DNA of 64,000 nucleotides, from positions 310,001 through 374,000 of the forward strand of contig NZ_SMGD01000013.1 of NCBI RefSeq assembly GCF_004339545.1, read 5' to 3'. The notes under the pieces are model-generated. The model saw only the letters and a program-made list of their open reading frames with translations. It searched no databases and had not been told where the DNA came from. This document shows positions 55,803 to 64,000 of the stretch, piece by piece; the stretch's first letter is position 1; every line of letters begins with the position of its first letter. The stretch comes from Celerinatantimonas diazotrophica (GTDB lineage: Bacteria; Pseudomonadota; Gammaproteobacteria; Enterobacterales; Celerinatantimonadaceae). The position numbers and the translations under genes are program-made.

Positions 55803-56776
55803 TGTTTATCCTGCCTTGTCGTATAGCGCACCCCGCCTCCTGGCAGCGGTACCGTTAATATAGTTTTACTATCGCCTTGAGCATGACTTTCTTGAGGCTT
55901 ATTTTTAAGCTTAGTCGATTGTTGCAACGTACTTTTCTGTTTTTCAGGCGGCTGCCATGCAAAACGAGATATAGCGATCACGACTCGACGATTTTCACGT
56001 CTATTCTCAGCTGTGGTATTGGCAACAAGGGGAGAATACTGGCCAAAGCCCTCTACGGCTAAGCGCTGTGGCGCGACCCCTAATTGAACTAAGCGATGTA
56101 GTACATTTGTTGCCCGAATCACTGATAATTCCCAATTTGAACGATACAGCTCACTATCAAGCTTCTGATCATCGGTATAACCTCGAACACGAATATAATT
56201 TTGATTCTTAGTTAATACTTGACTTATTGTCGTCAAGACCTGTTGGGCTGGGTCAAGTAAAGTTGCACTACCACTGGCAAATAAAAGTTGGTTATCAAGG
56301 CTAATGGTCAGCCAGTTCTTCTGGCGATCTAACTTAATCGATTTTTTTTGGCCATTGGCTTGAATCACAGCCTGTAATTGCCTGTATATATCATCCAGAG
56401 CCTTACCCTGATGCGTTTGAGTGACCTGCTCAACTTCACTCTCATTGTTTAAAACACTAGGTTCATTATGTGATTGTGCAGACTGAACAGATCCCTGACC
56501 AGCAATAGCCTGAGAATTATTCTGATCGATTAATTTACGTTCCGGAAATTGCAAAATATCTTGAGTCACAGGATGCTGTGATTGTGCGCTTAAATGTTTC
56601 ACAGCCTGATTCAGTTTTTCTAAAAAAACTGGGTATTGGCCTTTATTCACCACAGCCATAGCATAAAGCACAACAAAAAAGGCGAACATTAACGTCATAT
56701 AATCAGCATATGAGATCAGCCAGCGATGCGTATCTTCACGTTTTTCAAGCTGATGATGCAACCGTCTGCGGCGCAT
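55799..56776 (-). CDS. motD: Flagellar stator protein MotD (MotB family)
   Basis: 325 residues. The plug-helix has RWLISYADYMTLMFAFFVVLYAM, where the Asp of YADYMT is the proton-binding residue. A Gln/Ser-rich linker follows, then an OmpA-like peptidoglycan domain (FASGSATLLDPAQQVL, IRVRGYTDDQ, ENRRENRRVVIAI). The tail after it is polar. It pairs with MotC, two bases upstream. MotCD-type stators accompany chemotaxis operons in Pseudomonas and Shewanella. Confidence 0.93.
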   Translation of the reverse strand: MRRRRLHHQLEKREDTHRWLISYADYMTLMFAFFVVLYAMAVVNKGQYPVFLEKLNQAVKHLSAQSQHPVTQDILQFPERKLIDQNNSQAIAGQGSVQSAQSHNEPSVLNNESEVEQVTQTHQGKALDDIYRQLQAVIQANGQKKSIKLDRQKNWLTISLDNQLLFASGSATLLDPAQQVLTTISQVLTKNQNYIRVRGYTDDQKLDSELYRSNWELSVIRATNVLHRLVQLGVAPQRLAVEGFGQYSPLVANTTAENRRENRRVVIAISRFAWQPPEKQKSTLQQSTKLKNKPQESHAQGDSKTILTVPLPGGGVRYTTRQDKQ

Positions 56777-56778
56777 AA

Positions 56779-57525
56779 TTACGCTCCTTTAACAAAGACA
56801 GCAAGACGACGTTCTAAAGCTAAACTAGTTTCACCAACAGCAATGGATGTCAAACCGACAATCAGCATTTCCTGATAAATACTATACCGATAGAATATTT
56901 GACGCAGACGGTTAGAGACAGGTAAAAAAACGAGGTTAGCGAAACCAACACCATAAATAGTGGCAACGAATGCAACTGCAATGCCATTACCTAGTTGCTC
57001 TGGAGAAGCCAAAAAAGACATGGCTTGGATAAGGCCAAGCACAGCACCGAGAATTCCCATCGTCGGACTATATCCCCCCATCGACTCATAGATACGGGCA
57101 TAACGTTCTAATTTTTCCTGCTCCATATCCATTAACTGCTCTAAAACATCCTGAAGGACATTGACCTCAATCCCATCAATTAACAATGTGAGTCCTTGAG
57201 AGCATAACTCATCATCCAATTGCTCAAGTTCAACCTCAAGGCTTAGAAAGCCTTCTTTACGAACTAAATTACTCCAGTGATGTAATTGATGAGCGAGCTG
57301 TTGGAGGTCAAAGTCAGGCGGAAACAAAACCCAGGAAAGATGTTTAAAAGCACCTTTAAAAACTGCCCAGGGGAACTGCAACATAACTGCACCGATCGTC
57401 CCTCCGAGGACGATGATAAACGCATGCCCATTGAATAATAACGCAAGACTACCGCCACCTAACCACTGACCGAAAAATAATGAACCAAATGCTAGCAGCA
57501 GCCCGCAAATGGCCAGCTTATCCAT
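56779..57525 (-). CDS. motC: Flagellar stator protein MotC (MotA family)
   Basis: 248 residues with four transmembrane helices. Conserved parts are [14 protein letters not shown] (helix 2 region) and the pore segment [21 protein letters not shown] with [27 protein letters not shown]. Ion type (proton or sodium) cannot be fixed by eye, though the MotCD group uses protons. It overlaps the cheB end by eight bases. Confidence 0.92.
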   Translation of the reverse strand: MDKLAICGLLLAFGSLFFGQWLGGGSLALLFNGHAFIIVLGGTIGAVMLQFPWAVFKGAFKHLSWVLFPPDFDLQQLAHQLHHWSNLVRKEGFLSLEVELEQLDDELCSQGLTLLIDGIEVNVLQDVLEQLMDMEQEKLERYARIYESMGGYSPTMGILGAVLGLIQAMSFLASPEQLGNGIAVAFVATIYGVGFANLVFLPVSNRLRQIFYRYSIYQEMLIVGLTSIAVGETSLALERRLAVFVKGA

Positions 57526-58666
57526 GACCAGCTTCCGTGACTATCGCTTGCGCAAAGCGATCGATCGGCAACTGCAACTGGGCTAACCCAGCTTTAGCAA
57601 TGGCTTGGGGCATCCCATAGACAACGCAGGTCTGTTCGTCCTGAGCCCAAACTGTAGAGCCATACTCACGCAACATCCGAGCACCATCTCGACCGTCCGC
57701 CCCCATGCCCGTCAGAACAATCGCCAACGCTTTATCACTAAACGCCTTCGCTACTGATGCAAACGTGATATCAACACAGGGTTTGTAGTTGATTTTGGGA
57801 TCATCCACATCCATGATCCGAATTCGATTATTACTATGATTTTCCACAATCATCTGTTTTCCACCTGGGGCTAAATAAGCACAACCTGGGTGGAGTTGAT
57901 CGCCATCGGCCGCTTCTTTAACGCTTATTTTACACAGCGAATCTAAGCGTGCAGCAAATGCTGCTGTAAACGTTGATGGCATATGCTGAATCAGCAAAAT
58001 AGGATGCGGGAAGTTAGCAGGTAATTCTGTTAAAACTTTTTGCAGGGCGACAGGTCCGCCAGTAGAGGTGCCAATAACAACGATACGATAACTTTTACCT
58101 GAACGCTTCACCACCGTAGCTGGCGCTGCTGGAGCCACTGATGCTTCATTTCGAGTAATAGATCGAGTAGATGGGCGGGTAGCAGAAGTAAACTTCGAAG
58201 AACGAGCCGAAGTCGCTGGCGTTTGCGTCGAAGTATTGCTTGAAACTGAACTCCGACGCATTAAAAAACGGCGTCTAGCAATCGCCTTCACTCGTTGTTG
58301 AAGCAGTTTAATCGCCTCATCCCGATTTTTGGCAATATCTTCAAATTTTTTCGGAATAAAATCCAACGCCCCAGCGTCTAAAGCATCTAATGTCGCTTTA
58401 GCCCCTTCGTGGGTCAAAGACGAAAACATCAAGATGGGCGTTGGACATTTTTGCATGATTTCCCGAACCGCTGAAATACCATCCAATACTGGCATTTCAA
58501 CGTCCATCGTCACAACATCAGGCTTCAGTTTGATGACCATATTGATTGCTTCTCGGCCATCTTTGGCTGCACCAATTACTTCTAACGTTGGTTCAGCATT
58601 TAATATCTCACTGACACGCCGACGGAAAAAACTCGAATCATCAACTACCAAAACCTTAACAGTCAT
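57518..58666 (-). CDS. cheB: Chemotaxis methylesterase/deamidase CheB
   Basis: Removes methyl groups from receptors when phosphorylated by CheA. It has 382 residues. The receiver (1-125) carries Asp55 in [14 protein letters not shown] Ser/Thr/Ala-rich linker (about 135-190) follows. The esterase domain has its triad in VIGTSTGGP (Ser), LIQHMP (His) and GMGADGRDG (Asp). No cheR gene is in the operon. Confidence 0.96.
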   Translation of the reverse strand: MTVKVLVVDDSSFFRRRVSEILNAEPTLEVIGAAKDGREAINMVIKLKPDVVTMDVEMPVLDGISAVREIMQKCPTPILMFSSLTHEGAKATLDALDAGALDFIPKKFEDIAKNRDEAIKLLQQRVKAIARRRFLMRRSSVSSNTSTQTPATSARSSKFTSATRPSTRSITRNEASVAPAAPATVVKRSGKSYRIVVIGTSTGGPVALQKVLTELPANFPHPILLIQHMPSTFTAAFAARLDSLCKISVKEAADGDQLHPGCAYLAPGGKQMIVENHSNNRIRIMDVDDPKINYKPCVDITFASVAKAFSDKALAIVLTGMGADGRDGARMLREYGSTVWAQDEQTCVVYGMPQAIAKAGLAQLQLPIDRFAQAIVTEAGHG

Positions 58667-58689
58667 TCAATCTCACTTATCCATTTATC

Positions 58690-60870
58690 TTACATTCGCC
58701 GAGCATAACGCTTAAGCAAACTTGGAATATCTAAAATTAATGCAATTCGACCATCACTTGTAATCGTCGCCCCGGCCATTCCTGGTGTACCATGCAGTAA
58801 TTGATCAAGGGCTTTAATCACGACTTCCTCCTGACCAATCAAGCTATCCACAACAAAACCAACCTGGAGTGTATTGACTTGAACCACAACTACATGCCCA
58901 TCTTTAGGTTTAGAGCCTTTGGGATGGTTTCGAATCAACCAGCTTTGCAAATAAAACAATGGAATCGGCTTATCACGTACAATTACCGTTTCCTGACCAT
59001 CAACTACATTTGTTTTGGTTAAATCTAGATGGAATATTTCATTCACGCTGGTCAATGGCAGGGCAAAGATCTGCTCACCAACTGAAACCATCAGAGTAGG
59101 CAAAATAGCCAGTGTTAACGGCACTTTAATTCGCAGAGTCGTCCCGACACCTTGATGTGAATCGATGTCAATCTGCCCATTTAATTTCGTAATCCCAGTT
59201 TTAACTACATCCATTCCGACCCCACGGCCGGAGATATCAGAAATTTCTTTTTTAGTCGAAAAACCAGGCGCAAAAATAAGGTTATACGCTTCATTATCGC
59301 TCATTCGAGCAGCAGCATCAGCATCCATCACTCCCCGCTCAATCGCAATTGATTTAAGTTTTTCCGGATCCATCCCGGCACCATCATCAGCGATTTGCAA
59401 AAGAATGTGGTCACCTTCTTGAGAAGCTGAAAGCGTGATCACCCCAGTACGAGGTTTACCTGCTGCTTCTCGGACATCTGGCATTTCAATCCCATGGTCG
59501 ACCGAATTACGCACCAAGTGAACTAATGGATCGGCCAGTGCTTCAACTAAGTTTTTATCTAAGTCGGTTTCTTCACCGACCATCACCAGATTAATATCTT
59601 TTTTCAAGCTGCGGGCTAAGTCTCGGACCACTCGGGGGAAACGACCAAATACTTTCTTAATTGGCTGCATCCGGGTTTTCATCACCGCACCCTGCAAGTC
59701 GGCCGTCACCACATCAAGATTAGAGGTTGCTTTAGAAACCTCTTCATCGTTGCTATTAAGGCCGAGGCTTACCAGTCGGTTACGAACCAAAACCAATTCG
59801 CCAACCATGTTCATAATATCATCAAGAGTGCGTGTATCGACACGAACGGTCGTTTCACCTTGCGGATGAGCAGCCGCTTTTTGTGGATGTTCTTTAGCCT
59901 GTTCTGCTTTCACTTCTGCAGGTTTCGCACTCGCATGCCCTGATGTCGACGCTGGCTGTTTAGCTGGTGCAGCCGCTTTTTTTGCTGATGGCGGCGGAGT
60001 TTGAGGCTTAGACGGTTTTGCCGCACTCGGGACCGATTTAGTTTGGCTTACTTGTACAGAATCACCTGGTGCTTTACCTGAACCATGTAATTCATCGAGT
60101 AATTTTTCAAACTCATCATCATTAATTTCATCGCCATTGCCAGTCGATGCCGCTGGCGCTTTTGTATCAGCTGATTTACTTATACTTTGGCCACCAGAGC
60201 CATGCAGCTCATCCAACAAGCGTTCAAACTCTTCATCAGTTATTTCATCACTATCGCTGTTTGAAGAAACGGTTACTTTAGGCGTTTCGTCTGATTTAGG
60301 TATGCTTTTATCAGTAGCTTTATGGGCGGAAGCCCCATGTAATTCATCGAGTAATTGTTCAAATTCGTCATCAGTAATGTCATCCACGCTTGAAGATTCC
60401 TGAGCAGATTCTGGCTCTTGGACAACTTCAGGTTCGGAGGCCGATTCTTCAGGTTCAGGTTCAGGTTCAGGTTCAGCGCCTGCTGGTTGGCTTAACTGAT
60501 GCAGCTTTTCAAGAATTTCTGGTGAAGCTGGAGCGGGTTGCTCTCGAGCTTGCACAGAGGCAAACATATCGTTAATAGCATCCAATGCCTCTAAAATGAC
60601 ATCCATTAATTCTGACGTTACGGCCCGTCCGCCATTACGTAAATTATCGAAAACATTCTCTGCCCCATGGCAGGCATCGACCAATTCATGTAATGATAAA
60701 AATCCGGCACCGCCTTTTACAGTATGGAAACCGCGGAAAATCGCATTTAAGAGATCGCGGTCATCGGGTGAATTTTCCAATTCAACCAACTGTTCAGATA
60801 ATTGCTCAAGAATTTCTGACGCTTCAATCAGAAAGTCTTGCAAAATCTCTTCATCGACATCAAAGCTCAT
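58690..60870 (-). CDS. cheA: Chemotaxis histidine kinase CheA
   Basis: 726 residues. The Hpt domain has His49 in RGFHTVKGGAGF. A long linker (about 130-330) is rich in Glu, Pro and Ala and carries three copies of a 15-residue acidic motif (165-179, 210-224, 249-263). Then follow the dimerisation domain (TLDDIMNMVGELVLVRNRLV), the ATPase with HLVRNSVDHGIEMPD and the G boxes SGRGVGMDVVK, and a CheW-like end (ALPLTSVNEIFHL, VDSLIGQEEVVIK). In Vibrio a segment near here (LID) binds ParP. No typical P2 domain is evident. Confidence 0.95.
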   Translation of the reverse strand: MSFDVDEEILQDFLIEASEILEQLSEQLVELENSPDDRDLLNAIFRGFHTVKGGAGFLSLHELVDACHGAENVFDNLRNGGRAVTSELMDVILEALDAINDMFASVQAREQPAPASPEILEKLHQLSQPAGAEPEPEPEPEESASEPEVVQEPESAQESSSVDDITDDEFEQLLDELHGASAHKATDKSIPKSDETPKVTVSSNSDSDEITDEEFERLLDELHGSGGQSISKSADTKAPAASTGNGDEINDDEFEKLLDELHGSGKAPGDSVQVSQTKSVPSAAKPSKPQTPPPSAKKAAAPAKQPASTSGHASAKPAEVKAEQAKEHPQKAAAHPQGETTVRVDTRTLDDIMNMVGELVLVRNRLVSLGLNSNDEEVSKATSNLDVVTADLQGAVMKTRMQPIKKVFGRFPRVVRDLARSLKKDINLVMVGEETDLDKNLVEALADPLVHLVRNSVDHGIEMPDVREAAGKPRTGVITLSASQEGDHILLQIADDGAGMDPEKLKSIAIERGVMDADAAARMSDNEAYNLIFAPGFSTKKEISDISGRGVGMDVVKTGITKLNGQIDIDSHQGVGTTLRIKVPLTLAILPTLMVSVGEQIFALPLTSVNEIFHLDLTKTNVVDGQETVIVRDKPIPLFYLQSWLIRNHPKGSKPKDGHVVVVQVNTLQVGFVVDSLIGQEEVVIKALDQLLHGTPGMAGATITSDGRIALILDIPSLLKRYARRM

Positions 60871-60881
60871 GAACCACTCCG

Positions 60882-61616
60882 TTAAAATCCTAAGCTGGAT
60901 AATAAGTCGTCTACATCATCCTGTGATTGAACAACATCTTCTCTAGCTTCCTTGTTATGTATCGGCCCTTCAGCCTCAATACCTGTTTTCTGCACTGAAG
61001 TCGGCTCTTTGGAAGCAGCTCCTCCAAACAGAGTTAACATCTCAACTAATCGGCCTTCAACTTCCTGAACCAAGACAATCACTTTGGTAATCATCTGGCC
61101 GGTTAAATCCTGAAAGTCCTGTGCCATCAAAATATCCGTTAACATCTGTCTGAGCTTATCGGCATCAATTGCTGAATTATAAAGGAACTCATCCAATTGA
61201 TGACAAAGCGTTTTAAACTCTCCTAAGCTTAGATTACGTTCCATTAAATTGCGCCATGAAGGCATAACATTTGCAATTTGATCATTTAAACGGTCAGCCA
61301 ATGGCAAACTCGCTTCCACAGCATCCATCGTCTTATTCGCAGCATTATTAGTCATATCAATGACATATGAAAGCCGCTCACGAGCATCAGGCATCTCATG
61401 GCTAGCTATTTCACTAATACGCATATTGACGTTGAAATCGTTCAGCGAATTGTGTAGTTCACGCGTCAACTCACCCACTCGTTTAAACAACTCGTCGGAA
61501 TTAGTTGCACAAGCTTGAGTTACAATAAGATTGGCCTGGGTCGCATCTCCCTGCTCCAGGAAAGCGACCAACTGTTTTGCTTGATCCAGCGAAATCAGTG
61601 GTGCTTCATTCGTCAC
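60882..61616 (-). CDS. cheZ: CheY phosphatase CheZ
   Basis: 244-residue, mostly helical protein. The catalytic stretch DILMAQDFQDLTGQMITKVI carries the family Gln (QDLTGQ), and the C-terminal CheY-binding peptide is VDDLLSSLGF. The start is GTG at 61616. It sits between cheY and cheA, as in polar flagellates. Confidence 0.94.
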   Translation of the reverse strand: MTNEAPLISLDQAKQLVAFLEQGDATQANLIVTQACATNSDELFKRVGELTRELHNSLNDFNVNMRISEIASHEMPDARERLSYVIDMTNNAANKTMDAVEASLPLADRLNDQIANVMPSWRNLMERNLSLGEFKTLCHQLDEFLYNSAIDADKLRQMLTDILMAQDFQDLTGQMITKVIVLVQEVEGRLVEMLTLFGGAASKEPTSVQKTGIEAEGPIHNKEAREDVVQSQDDVDDLLSSLGF

Positions 61617-61632
61617 AATAACCTATCCTATA

Positions 61633-62016
61633 TTACTGAAGCCGCTCGAAAATTTTATCGAGTTTCTCTTTTAAAGTCGCAGCTGTAAATGGCTTAACAA
61701 TATAACCATTTACCCCTGCTTGAGCAGCCTCAATAATCTGCTCACGCTTCGCTTCTGCGGTGACCATCAAAACTGGTAAATGTTTCAAGCTATCATCTGC
61801 CCGGATATTTCTTAATAAATCAATCCCCTGCATCCCAGGCATGTTCCAGTCCGTGACAACAAACTCGAAATCTCCACCTTTAAGCATTGGCAGTGCGGTA
61901 CTTCCGTCATCGGCTTCATGGGTATTGTTAAAGCCCAGATCACGAAGCAAATTCTTAATAATCCTTCTCATTGTTGAAAAATCATCAACAATCAGAATTT
62001 TCATATTTTTATCCAA
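61633..62016 (-). CDS. cheY: Chemotaxis response regulator CheY
   Basis: 127-residue single-domain regulator that binds the flagellar switch. It has acidic pair Asp11/Asp12 in VDDFST, Asp56 in VVTDWNMPG and Lys108 in YIVKPF. It resembles Vibrio CheY3 almost throughout. The start is TTG at 62016, six bases after AGGAGG; the ATG four codons later is too far from that site, and Vibrio CheY3 also extends beyond it. Confidence 0.95.
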   Translation of the reverse strand: MDKNMKILIVDDFSTMRRIIKNLLRDLGFNNTHEADDGSTALPMLKGGDFEFVVTDWNMPGMQGIDLLRNIRADDSLKHLPVLMVTAEAKREQIIEAAQAGVNGYIVKPFTAATLKEKLDKIFERLQ

Positions 62017-62145
62017 AGTATCCCTCCTACCAGGATATATTATGCATTAACGATAATGCTAACGAACTGATACTTAGAGGCTAATTATGCCCTACCCAAA
62101 TTAATCTTAGTAGAGTCAACCCCATAATTATTAGTCTATAACTAG

Positions 62146-62871
62146 CTACTGTGTCCAATCTTGCATGCGAACTTTTAATCGAGCCAATGCTTGACTATGA
62201 ATTTGGCTCACCCGAGATTCAGACACACTCAGCACTTCACCAATCTCTTTAAGATTTAGTTCTTCGTCATAATAAAGCGATAATACGAGAGCTTCTCGTT
62301 CTGGCAAATGATGAATGCAATCGCTTAAAGCCTGCTGAAAACGTTCATTGGCAAACCCTTCAAAGGGGCGATTATGCGCTCTGGAAGCTTCATTACTTAA
62401 TACATCTTCACTGACACCTAAATCATCAATACCTAAAATTTTACCACTGCTGACATCACTTAGCATGGCATGATATTCACCAATCGACACTTCTAAATAA
62501 GCAGCAACTTCAGTATCTTTAGCATCACGCCCTTTTTCACGCTCAACAGCGGCGATCGCTTCGTTGATCATTCGGCTGTTTTTGTGAACTGAGCGAGGTA
62601 CCCAATCACCACGGCGAATTTCATCCAACATAGCGCCCCGAATCCGGATCCCTGCATAGGTTTCAAAACTGGCACCTTTGCTTCCGTCAAAATTACGAGC
62701 AGCCTCAATTAGTCCAATCATCCCTGCCTGAATGAGATCCTCAACAATCACACTGGCTGGCAAACGAGCCATCAAGTGATGCGCGATTCGTTTAACCAAC
62801 GAACTATGTTTAGCGACAATAGTCTCCGTATCATCCGCGACCATACTGCTGTATGCATAAGCTTTGTTCAC
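62146..62871 (-). CDS. fliA: Flagellar sigma factor FliA (sigma 28)
   Basis: Directs transcription of late flagellar and chemotaxis genes. It has 241 residues: region 2 (HSSLVKRIAHHLMARLPASVIVEDLIQAGMIGLIEAARNFD, YAGIRIRGAMLDEIRRGDWVPRS), region 3, and region 4 (REALVLSLYYDEELNLKEIGEVLSVSESRVSQIHSQAL). GTG start behind GGGGGAG. It is located between flhG and cheY. Confidence 0.96.
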   Translation of the reverse strand: MNKAYAYSSMVADDTETIVAKHSSLVKRIAHHLMARLPASVIVEDLIQAGMIGLIEAARNFDGSKGASFETYAGIRIRGAMLDEIRRGDWVPRSVHKNSRMINEAIAAVEREKGRDAKDTEVAAYLEVSIGEYHAMLSDVSSGKILGIDDLGVSEDVLSNEASRAHNRPFEGFANERFQQALSDCIHHLPEREALVLSLYYDEELNLKEIGEVLSVSESRVSQIHSQALARLKVRMQDWTQ

Positions 62872-62881
62872 GGCTCCCCCT

Positions 62882-63754
62882 CTAACTGCCCGGTGTATTC
62901 AGCAGACTTTCAATAAAGAATTCGAGATGTCCTCGAGCCTGGTCTGGTATTGGCCAAGAAGCAGCCTTACTCGCCAGAGACCGAAAAGCTAACGAAGCAG
63001 GTGACTTAGGAAAACCATCTACAATCACTTTTTGCTTACGAACAGCCTGACGAACATTATTGTCATATGGAATACATGCTACTAATTCTAGCGTAGCATC
63101 AAGAAAACGGTCAGTGACTCGCGTCAATTTGGTATATAACTCTTGTCCTTCACGCAGGTTATGAACCATATTCGCCACAATTTTAAATTTATAACAACCA
63201 TGTTCATTAGACAGAATCTTAATCAATGCATAAGCATCGGTAATAGATGTCGGCTCATCACAAACCACAACTAGAATATCCTGAGCAGCGCGAGAAAAAC
63301 TCAGCACCATCTCCGAAATCCCAGCTGCAGTATCCACTAGCAACACATCTATCGGCGTTTTTAGCTCGCTAAATGCTCGAATAAGTCCTGCATGTTCAGT
63401 CTGAGACAACTCCACCATCGATTGAGTCCCAGAGGTCGCAGGTGCGATTAGGATGCCATTGGGTCCTTCAACGAGGATATCTTCCAGCTGACACTCTCCA
63501 CGCAATACATGCGATAAATTACGGGTTACCCGCAACCCTAGCATGACATCAACATTCGCTAGTCCTAAATCCGCATCCAGAACCATCACACGTTTACCTT
63601 GCGCAGCCATGGCCACGGCCATATTCAGTGTAACGTTAGTTTTGCCAACGCCACCTTTGCCACCAGTTACTGCAATGACTTTCACTTTTTTGTTCTTTTG
63701 CATCATTTTTAAGCCACTAGCCTGATTAAACTGAGTTAAATAATTATTGTACAT
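62882..63754 (-). CDS. flhG: Flagellar number regulator FlhG (FleN)
   Basis: MinD-like ATPase that limits flagella to one per pole. It has 290 residues, with a deviant Walker A GGKGGVGKTN at 31-40, VLDADLGLANVDVMLGL and VDTAAGISEMV. The N-terminal QASGLKMMQ fits the DQA(S/G)GLR activating helix seen in FlhG proteins. It lies 11 bases downstream of flhF. Confidence 0.94.
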   Translation of the reverse strand: MYNNYLTQFNQASGLKMMQKNKKVKVIAVTGGKGGVGKTNVTLNMAVAMAAQGKRVMVLDADLGLANVDVMLGLRVTRNLSHVLRGECQLEDILVEGPNGILIAPATSGTQSMVELSQTEHAGLIRAFSELKTPIDVLLVDTAAGISEMVLSFSRAAQDILVVVCDEPTSITDAYALIKILSNEHGCYKFKIVANMVHNLREGQELYTKLTRVTDRFLDATLELVACIPYDNNVRQAVRKQKVIVDGFPKSPASLAFRSLASKAASWPIPDQARGHLEFFIESLLNTPGS

Positions 63755-63765
63755 GCTTGTTGGGC

Positions 63766-64000
63766 CTACATCTGTCGAGAATCACTTGGCCAATAATACG
63801 CGTTACTATTTGATTCTGGTTCAAGAGCTTGAGCAACTAATTCATGGGCATCAGCCACCGCGATATCTTCGGGCACTCGTTGACCATTAGTAATATAACT
63901 AATTGGAAGCGCATGAGTCAGCGTAACATTGAGCACCTCAGCCAAACACAAACTTTCATCAAGTTTAGTTAAAATAGTTCCAGCTAACGGAATACGACTG
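63766..64000 (-). CDS. flhF: Signal recognition-type GTPase FlhF, C-terminal end only
   Basis: The last 78 codons of the polar flagellum placement GTPase. Visible is TKLDES (G4, guanine specificity) followed by LCLAEVLNVTLTHALPISYITNGQRVPEDIAVADAHELVAQAL, the typical SRP-GTPase closing region. The N-terminal and most of the GTPase domain lie beyond the window. Confidence 0.93.
   Translation of the reverse strand, partial: SRIPLAGTILTKLDESLCLAEVLNVTLTHALPISYITNGQRVPEDIAVADAHELVAQALEPESNSNAYYWPSDSRQM

Noticed and set aside
60440-60475. Short tandem repeat encoding EPEPEPEPE in cheA as a phase-variable microsatellite
   Set aside because: Six-base units keep the reading frame whatever the number, so it cannot switch expression; it is a flexible linker.

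Overview
This window reads as part of the chromosome of a gammaproteobacterium with one polar flagellum, from the broad Vibrio/Shewanella/Aeromonas/Alteromonadales group. Evidence for this is the flhF-flhG-fliA-cheYZAB-motCD-parC-parP-cheW-fipA order, the ruvAB-ybgC-tolQRAB-pal-cpoB block ending in tRNA-Lys genes, the divergent xerD/fldB pair, and the cysD-cysN-SLC13-cysC sulfate operon. Celerinatantimonas or a close relative is a guess only. No phage, CRISPR array, rRNA or intact transposase is visible.

Layout. 1-2.2 kb: the 3' part of an acetoin/butanediol dehydrogenase gene and map. 2.2-13.6 kb: an envelope and iron region. It has a PmrA-type promoter driving dgkA-eptA, then queH, an unknown membrane protein, an OmpR-type two-component system, a TonB receptor behind two Fur boxes, and a second PmrA-type promoter in front of a family 9 glycosyltransferase and a cytochrome b561. 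13.6-19.1 kb: a fused DoxD/DoxA protein, tRNA-Gly, xerD/fldB, ppx/gppA and trmN. 19.1-21.3 kb: a small accessory island of acetyltransferase genes and remnants, inserted between the normally adjacent trmN and srmB and carrying a piece of a MITE-like element. 21.3-34 kb: srmB, xanP, cytochrome b562, sodA with a Fur box, transporters, two full MITE copies and a peptidase cluster. 34.5-42.2 kb: four tRNA-Lys genes, tol-pal and ruvAB. 42.4-48.5 kb: a ComEA-like protein and the sulfate activation operon with an SLC13 carrier and a DHH phosphoesterase. 48.9-51.5 kb: rfaH, an RssB-like regulator and mlaA. 51.9-64 kb: a FliK-like/FlhB-like pair, then the chemotaxis, polar positioning and flagellar number operon, running off the window inside flhF.

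How the parts fit. EptA adds phosphoethanolamine to lipid A and releases diacylglycerol; DgkA rephosphorylates that by-product. Both share one PmrA-type promoter. The second such promoter, with the same geometry, drives a glycosyltransferase that probably also modifies the LPS core, and the two-component genes between them are the obvious candidate regulators. In the cys operon, sulfate import and activation to PAPS is coupled to a DHH enzyme that may remove the PAP by-product. In the motility operon, ParC and ParP hold CheA arrays at the pole, FlhF/FlhG/FipA set flagellum position and number, and MotCD is a stator pair.

The most noteworthy observations are the two matched PmrA promoters, the CTAG-targeted MITE family, the DHH enzyme overlapping cysC, the repeated acidic motif in the CheA linker, and the island at the trmN/srmB junction.
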